Below are positions 58,983 through 64,000 of a stretch of 64,000 nt of DNA, one piece after another. Position 1 is the stretch's first letter. Each line of letters starts with the position of its first letter. A program made the position numbers and the translations under genes. This DNA comes from Bromus sterilis (lineage: Eukaryota > Streptophyta > Magnoliopsida > Poales > Poaceae), in NCBI GenBank assembly GCA_950022295.1, contig OX465598.1:6324001-6388000 (forward strand). The letters are read 5' to 3'. Below the pieces are notes generated by a model. It worked only from the letters and a program-made list of their open reading frames with translations. It was not told the origin of the DNA and searched no databases.

Positions 58983-59339
58983 AATTTACTGTTTATCAAG
59001 AAGCATATACTGTCAGAAGCAAAAATGACAATCCTGTTAAAACGCGGTACAGACGAGGTTGACGCTTACACAACACATGTACACTATCCCTACAAAATCA
59101 CGCACCATTATAAACTTATTGCCAAAATGCTTGAACGCAGGGTTACAATTTTTGCTAATAAATTGACCAGCCCTACTTTTATGAAAGGGCGTAGTATTGT
59201 GAATCAGGTTTTTTCATTGCATGAAATGTTACAGTGTGTGCACGTTAAGAAACGCATCGGGATAAGTCTAAAACTAGATTTTGAAAAAGTGTGTGATAAA
59301 ATTGATTGGAGTTTTTTACTTGAATATCATGCGATGTGA
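58983..59339 (+). pseudogene. LINE reverse-transcriptase central fragment
   Basis: The plus strand reads ILLKRGTDEVDAYT, then KLIAKMLERRVTIFANKL, TFMKGRSIVNQVFSLHEML and ISLKLDFEKVCDKIDWSFLL. These are the L1-type blocks (L-x-P-K; K-x-x-A-x-x-L-x-x-R; F-x-x-G-R-x-x-x-D-N; L-K-L-D-F-x-K-A-Y-D) in order, though with substitutions such as CD for YD, and NQ for DN. It stops at 59339 before the catalytic F/Y-A-D-D box, so it is non-functional. Confidence 0.8.
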
Positions 59340-59371
59340 GGTTTTTGTATTACTTGTTGTGATTAGATTAA

Positions 59372-59668
59372 GCATCTTACATTCTTAATAAGTTTGTCTG
59401 AATTCTCTTAACATGCAAAGTGTCCACCTCAACATCCTCATTAAACCACTACCTCTATTATTTTTACATGCACACATGACATATCATCAAATGCCCACCA
59501 CAATATGCATCTTACATTCTTAAGAAGTTGGTCTAAATTTTCTCAATATGAAAAGTGTCCACCTCAACATCCCCACTAAATCACTATCTCTATTATCTTC
59601 ACTGCACACATGACGTCTCATCAAAGGCCCACCACAATATGCATCTTACATTCTTAAGAAGTTGGTCT
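59372..59668. repeat. ~135-bp tandem repeat cut by a copia LTR
   Basis: gcatcttacattcttaa recurs at 59372, 59507 and 59641, giving periods of 135 and 134. Each unit carries aagtgtccacctcaacatcc and cccaccacaatat. The third copy stops after 28 bases, where the copia LTR begins. Confidence 0.9.
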
Positions 59669-61375
59669 TGTTGGGATACGGGGCAGAAAACACAAATTTT
59701 TCATACCTACGGTATCCGAACCCAAGATCTATGCTATGGCGATGTAAAGTAACGGAGGAAATCGGTGTTCATACCTTTGAAGACCGAAAGAGGGAAACGT
59801 TCTTGCGAACGTGGCTGGCGTAGACTCGAAACTACGACCTCCCTGTCGTGTAGAAGACCACCACCGGCGAGGATGACTCCCGGTAAACCTCCAGCGACGA
59901 AGTAGCACCACAGGTGTAGTGCCTCGAAGAGATTATACACGTACAGTACAATCGATGTTCCTCCCGGGCCCCGAACCAAGCGAGCAGCGGAAGAAAGACG
60001 GCTACGGATCCCGACTCCAGCAGAACGACGGCCTGCCTTATGGTGGAGAACTTCAATCCAGGTGCAGACTCCAAACAAGGGGAGTCCACTTCCGGGAAGG
60101 AGAAGGAGGAAGAAGGAGATATTGGTGTGTTGGAAAAAGGGGGTCTACCCCTCCTTATATAGGCCAAGGGGGGGTGCCATCCTCCTCCCCTCCCCCATGT
60201 GGGACTAAACTCCCAAGGGGGGAGTGCGCCGGCCAAGGGGGGTGGTGGGCCCCACCCTTGGCGCCAAGCCCAAGGGGGGAGACCCCCTCCTCCCTTAATG
60301 GGCCCCATGGGCCCATTTAGCCTTTTTCACATTTTTAATTTATTTAATATGTTTTAAATATTTAATTCAGATAATTAAATAATAAAACATTATTAAATCA
60401 ATTAAACTTTATTTTGAACTATTCAAAATGTCCGGAAACCATTTCGTCCTCCTTCGGAACTATTCTGGTGATTCCTCCTATTTCACCGATTGATCCTGTA
60501 ACTGTCCTATGCATCGATTGTCCTTAAGTGTAACACCCTAACGGTCCGGGAAACAACAGACATGGTCGAGACTCTTCTCATTGAACAATGACTAGTCAGT
60601 TGGACCTGGTTACAATCCTTGACAGCCCCTGCGCTTCCATCGAATGAACTTCGATCGCTTTTGGAAACCGTTAACGATACGACGTAATCCCTTTGTGCTG
60701 CGGTACTTTGTTTGTCCGAGGTTTGATCGTCGGTATCCTACATACCGTGTTCACATCTCGTTCACAACAAACAACTTCTCTCGTCCATGATCATTGTATC
60801 TCTTGTGACCTAGTCACGTCCTTGCAAGGTGTTGATGCAATATCACCGAGTGGGCCCAGAGTACCTGTCCTGTCACAAGGACTGACAAATCCCGCTCTGA
60901 TCTATTAACATACTCATCAACCATCTATTTAGGAATACCCAAAGTGCACCGTTATAGCCAGCATATTTCAGTCAGGCGGTGGGATACAAATCAAAGTCTC
61001 CTCATAGATGACAATTACGTATGATCATTACGGTCTAAGGACTAAGCCATATGTTACAAAGTCATAGCAACGCTGAACTACGTGACTCGATCACATTGCA
61101 ATACTTTAGGTGGGTGTACGTCCACCACATCATTCCCCTTAACGATATGACCTCATTGTCAATGGACTTAAGTGTCGCCATGATCAGGAAAGCTTGATCA
61201 ATCAATTGCCCAATGAGATAGTTTACCCGAGTTAAACTACGGACCATGTTTTATACTACACCTGTATTAGTATTTCCAAGTAATAAAGTTATAGCATAGT
61301 ATAAAACGTATTATGAACAAAACGGATATGTGACAAATATCTTTATTAATTTGTCTCTAGGGCACATATCCAACA
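59669..61375 (-). mobile_element. Copia-type 3' LTR (BARE1/Angela-like)
   Basis: A 1,707-bp LTR in minus orientation. It starts TGTTGGATATGTGCCCTAG (at 61375, read leftwards) and ends CCGTATCCCAACA (59669). A purine-rich tract (AAGTGGGAGAC) lies directly before it, as expected ahead of a 3' LTR, and the RT/RNase H sequence is upstream in the same orientation. The length and the start sequence are like the BARE1/Angela/WIS group of Triticeae copia elements, from memory. The left target-site flank is the 135-bp repeat; the right flank is outside the window. Confidence 0.85.
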
Positions 61376-62325
61376 GTCTCCCACTTGCACTAGAGTACAA
61401 ATTACACTAGTTTACATCAGATATGTATCTAACACCAATGGTCTCTCGGTGTTCTTCAAACTTGCCCTGTGGAAGAGGTTTAGTCATCGGGTCTGCTGCG
61501 TTCAGATCCGTATGTATCTTGTGAATCCTAGTGTGTCCATCCCTGACGTACTCTCGCGTCACATGGAACTTTCGGAGGATGTGCTTGGCTGTAGAGTGAC
61601 TTCTTGGCTCCTTCGCGTTAGCAATGGCACCCGTGTTGTCGCAGAAGATTCCCACGGGGTCAGTGCAGCTGGGAAAGACGCCAAGCTCGATCACGAACTT
61701 ATTCAGCCACAGCGCCTCGTTTGACGCTTCGCAAGCGGCAATATACTCCGACTCCATTGTATATTGGGCGACGACTGACTGTTTGCCGCTCCTCCAGCTA
61801 ATTGCGCCACCGTTCAACATGAAAACATATCCCGTCTGGGATTTCGAGTCATCTAGATCTGAGCCGAGGCTTGCGTCAACGTAACCCTTTACGGTGAGCT
61901 CCTCATCAACTCCATAAACGAGAAAGAGATCATTGGTTCTTCTCAAGTACTTAAGGATGTTCTTTACTGCTGTCCAGTGAGCCATTCCCGGGTTACTCTG
62001 GTAGCGATTAGTCATACTAATGGCCAGCGCTAAATCCGGTCTGGTACATAACATAACATACATGAGAGAACCTATGGCTGAGGCATAGGGCTTTGAGGAC
62101 ATCTCCTCCTTCTCTTTTTCTGTGGTTGGGCATTGAGTCACGCTTAATTTGACACCTTTTATAACTGACAAGAGGCCTCTCTTGGAGTTACCCATACTGA
62201 ACCTTTTCAATATCTTGTCAATATAAGTGCTCTGACTCAAGGCCAACCGTCGATTAGGTCTATCTCTATAGATCTTAATCCCCAATATGTACGCAGCTTC
62301 ACCTAGGTCCTTCATGGAAAATTGT
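61376..62325 (-). pseudogene. Copia pol 3' part: reverse transcriptase C-terminus and RNase H
   Basis: The minus-strand open frame carries FSMKDLGEAAYILGIKI and LSQSTYIDKILKRF (RT C-terminal blocks), GSLMYVMLCTRPDLALAI, and the RNase H domain with GYVDASLGSDLDDSKSQTGY, SGKQSVVAQYTMESEYIA, FCDNTGAIANAKEP and TDLNAADPMTKPLP. It ends at a stop near 61407, just before the polypurine tract. Its 5' portion is cut at 62325 by the gypsy LTR, and the first ~6 residues of the open frame beyond that point belong to the LTR. The rest of the element should resume right of the window. Confidence 0.92.
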
Positions 62326-62764
62326 TGACGAGGGGGTGACCCCACGACTCCTACGGATAAGCCTACCTGGTGTCCATGAAGACAGAAGGCCCATGAAGAT
62401 ACAGACTCGGCCTGCTAGTTGGCACCGGCGTAGGAGTCCACGACTCACAAGGAAGGTGCGAAGACCTGCCGTACGGAGCAAGCTAGGGTTAGGAAAGTTT
62501 ACCTGTAAACGTAGATGAACTCCCCGAGACCTAGCCCGGTATATAAGGGCTAGGAGGGGCGACGCCCAGGACATCGAATATCGCCTGTAACCCTAGCCTT
62601 GAGCGCTCCAGCCTTGGCCTCCACTGTAATCGCATCTCCCCCCATCAATAATATTGAGCAGGAGCGAGCCTCCCTGTTTGCCGACGAGCTATCGTCCAAC
62701 CTGTGCATCTCATGACTAACCCAGGGTCCCTGACCATGGGATTTTCCGGGGTTGATCCCCGTCA
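62326..62764 (+). mobile_element. Gypsy-type 5' LTR inserted in the copia pol
   Basis: A 439-bp LTR with TGACG...CGTCA ends, starting exactly where the copia reading frame breaks. A TATA box (tatataag at 62540) and a short transcribed part follow the usual layout. The sequence directly after it is the primer-binding site. The mate LTR lies beyond the right edge, so the target duplication cannot be checked. Confidence 0.88.
62540..62547 (+). promoter_or_regulatory. TATA box in the gypsy LTR
   Basis: ggtatataagggc is a consensus TATA box inside the LTR, ~215 bases after its start, consistent with a U3/R boundary near 62570. Confidence 0.7.
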
Positions 62765-62766
62765 AT

Positions 62767-62783
62767 TGGCGCCGTCTGTGGGA
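62767..62783 (+). other. Primer-binding site of the gypsy element
   Basis: tggcgccgtctgtggga lies 2 bases after the LTR end. TGGCGCC...TGTGGGA is a primer-binding site type found in plant gypsy elements; the matching tRNA was not tested. Confidence 0.75.
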
Positions 62784-63716
62784 ACTACACAGGTTGGGAT
62801 CACGATCTCGGCGGTCCCGTCTTCAGCAAGCTACAGCTCAAGGGCAAGAACCAGATCTAGCCCACTCGAAGGATTCAAGATCACGGCGGACATCTCTGCC
62901 GCCCCATCAAGACCGCTCGAGCTACAATGGTGTCAGGACCGATACTACGGTAACGGCCAAGTGCAGCGCCAGCGCCGAAGGAGTCGACGACCCAGAAGAA
63001 CGGCGAGGGGCCTCTACGAAAGAATTCCACTCAACGAACCGCGATGCGTAGCGGAGGTCTCGCAAATCTTTCGACAACCCACCACCGCCCGGGCACCCGC
63101 CGCACACCAAGACGACGACTACGAGACCGAATCCAGCGATCAGCAGAACCACCGCCAAGGAAGAAGGAATCGACGACCCAAAAGACGCGCATGGGAGATC
63201 TACGGCGAGGCCCCACTGAACGAGCCACATCACACAGCCGCACAACCGACGACCACTCGACGACACGCCGTCGCGCGAGCACCTGCCGCCAACCAAGACA
63301 GCGACTCCGAGACACCTGTAGGCGAGTACTACGACCCAGATCGAAGGCCGGACGAATTCGCCAACCTCATCAAGAACCAAGACATGAGTCGAGGAATCGA
63401 AACCGACCCTCGCTTCCACGAACACCCGGAGGATCACGAGCGGATCTTCAGAATCTCAAGAAGGAAGAGGCACGCCGGATCTAGCAAACTCACGGCCAGA
63501 GAACAGCTAGCAGGACCCTGCACGATCCACAGCTTCGAGGATGACTGGGGATGCGTCAGGTCAGGTCACACTTTGAGAGACTGCCTCCTGTTCAATGAGC
63601 TAGCCGACGACCTCAAGAAGGAGAAGCAGAAAACAGACGTAACCGGCGACCCGAGCAATCGCCGACCTCAAGCCCGGAAGGACGTCACAGCCCGCTGCAA
63701 GCACAGGTGCTCATGA
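62784..63716 (+). CDS. Gag-like ORF of the gypsy element
   Basis: An open frame continues from the LTR to the TGA at 63714-63716. It encodes a hydrophilic, Arg-rich, repeated segment (RRNRRPKRRAWEIYGEAPL and RRSRRPRRTARGLYERIPL are two related copies) and a C-terminal CTIHSFEDDWGCVRSGHTLRDC segment resembling the 'C-x2-H...H-T-L-x-x-C' zinc-binding-like region of plant gypsy gag. The core capsid domain typical of the family is not obvious, and no in-frame Met follows the PBS closely, so it may be degenerate or start at an upstream or non-AUG site. The next ORF starts in the -1 frame at 63713. Confidence 0.6.
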   Translation, partial: TTQVGITISAVPSSASYSSRARTRSSPLEGFKITADISAAPSRPLELQWCQDRYYGNGQVQRQRRRSRRPRRTARGLYERIPLNEPRCVAEVSQIFRQPTTARAPAAHQDDDYETESSDQQNHRQGRRNRRPKRRAWEIYGEAPLNEPHHTAAQPTTTRRHAVARAPAANQDSDSETPVGEYYDPDRRPDEFANLIKNQDMSRGIETDPRFHEHPEDHERIFRISRRKRHAGSSKLTAREQLAGPCTIHSFEDDWGCVRSGHTLRDCLLFNELADDLKKEKQKTDVTGDPSNRRPQARKDVTARCKHRCS

Positions 63717-64000
63717 TCCAAGAAGGAAGGGTACCGCAAGCACAACGCGACGCCCAAACCCTGCAGGCCAGAGCAGCTGAGAGCATAAACATAGTCGAAG
63801 TCTACCAGCTACATGACACGGAGACCAGCATCACGTTCTCACAGGACGACCATCCACCCGCAGTCCCAAGACCGGGGCATGCGCCCCTAGTACTCGATGC
63901 ACAAATCGGAGGGTACGACATGGATAGGGTCTTCATGGATGGAGGCAACAGCATGAACATCATCTTCGCCAGCACCCTGCAAAAGATGCTGATCCCACGA
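63713..64000 (+). CDS. Protease/pol start of the gypsy element, runs off the edge
   Basis: The ATG at 63713 overlaps the gag stop as ATGA, in the -1 frame. The open frame continues to the window end. It contains FMDGGNSMNIIF, matching the D-G/S-G active-site region of retroviral-type aspartic proteases in gypsy elements (commonly I-D-G-G-S-S-L-N-I-L), preceded by the LVLDAQIGGYDMDRV segment. RT and integrase would lie beyond the edge. Confidence 0.75.
   Translation, partial: MIQEGRVPQAQRDAQTLQARAAESINIVEVYQLHDTETSITFSQDDHPPAVPRPGHAPLVLDAQIGGYDMDRVFMDGGNSMNIIFASTLQKMLIPR

Overview
The window is nuclear DNA from a grass, most likely a Triticeae cereal (wheat, Aegilops or barley type). I infer this from GC-rich grass-style first exons with GT-AG introns, a grass-type sucrose-phosphate synthase, several MITEs of Stowaway, Tourist, hAT and Mutator type, and a copia LTR whose TGTTGG...CCAACA ends and ~1.7 kb length resemble the BARE1/Angela group. 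Species cannot be told from sequence alone. Exon boundaries were assigned by hand from splice sites and frame; no alignment was run.

Six protein genes are supported, all on the minus strand. From left to right they are: the 5' part of a B3-domain (REM-like) gene running off the left edge (1-788); a three-exon gene for a 191-residue protein with a possible zf-XS-like finger (4715-7161); a heptahelical PAQR/ADIPOR-like membrane protein (10595-12786, 3 exons, 369 aa); a sucrose-phosphate synthase of the grass family-D type (21477-28959, 13 exons, 966 aa); a CYP93-like cytochrome P450 (41846-43482, 2 exons, 517 aa); and a PAP26-like purple acid phosphatase (53727-57512, 9 coding exons, 477 aa, plus a 5'-UTR intron). 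They do not form an obvious pathway. SPS makes sucrose-6-phosphate, PAP26-type enzymes recycle phosphate, CYP93 enzymes act on flavonoids and HHP proteins are membrane receptors, so I read this as an ordinary gene island rather than a cluster.

Between the genes lie repeats. A ~656-bp satellite (about 4.6 copies) fills 1.15-4.17 kb. A ~0.7-kb direct duplication lies at 8.3-10.1 kb. MITEs with readable target-site duplications sit at 17.2-18.9 kb, 35.2-36.0 kb and 43.7-44.5 kb, the last being a Tourist-like element split by another insertion about 200 bp upstream of the P450 start codon. The 29-41.8 kb interval holds decayed gypsy and LINE coding fragments, AT-rich repeats and a near-identical 156-bp duplication downstream of the P450. 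The right end (58.7-64 kb) is a nest: LINE remnant, 135-bp tandem repeat broken by a copia 3' LTR, the copia RT/RNase H region, and into that a gypsy-type element whose 5' LTR, primer-binding site, gag-like ORF and protease start are visible and which runs off the right edge.

I found no evidence for a wholly new multi-gene system. The best leads are the 191-aa protein with an apparent Cys-to-His change in its finger, the long foldback Mutator-type element with a perfect 9-bp TSD, the layered insertion in the P450 promoter, the near-perfect 156-bp duplication, and a glycine-to-serine change in a normally invariant loop of the SPS.
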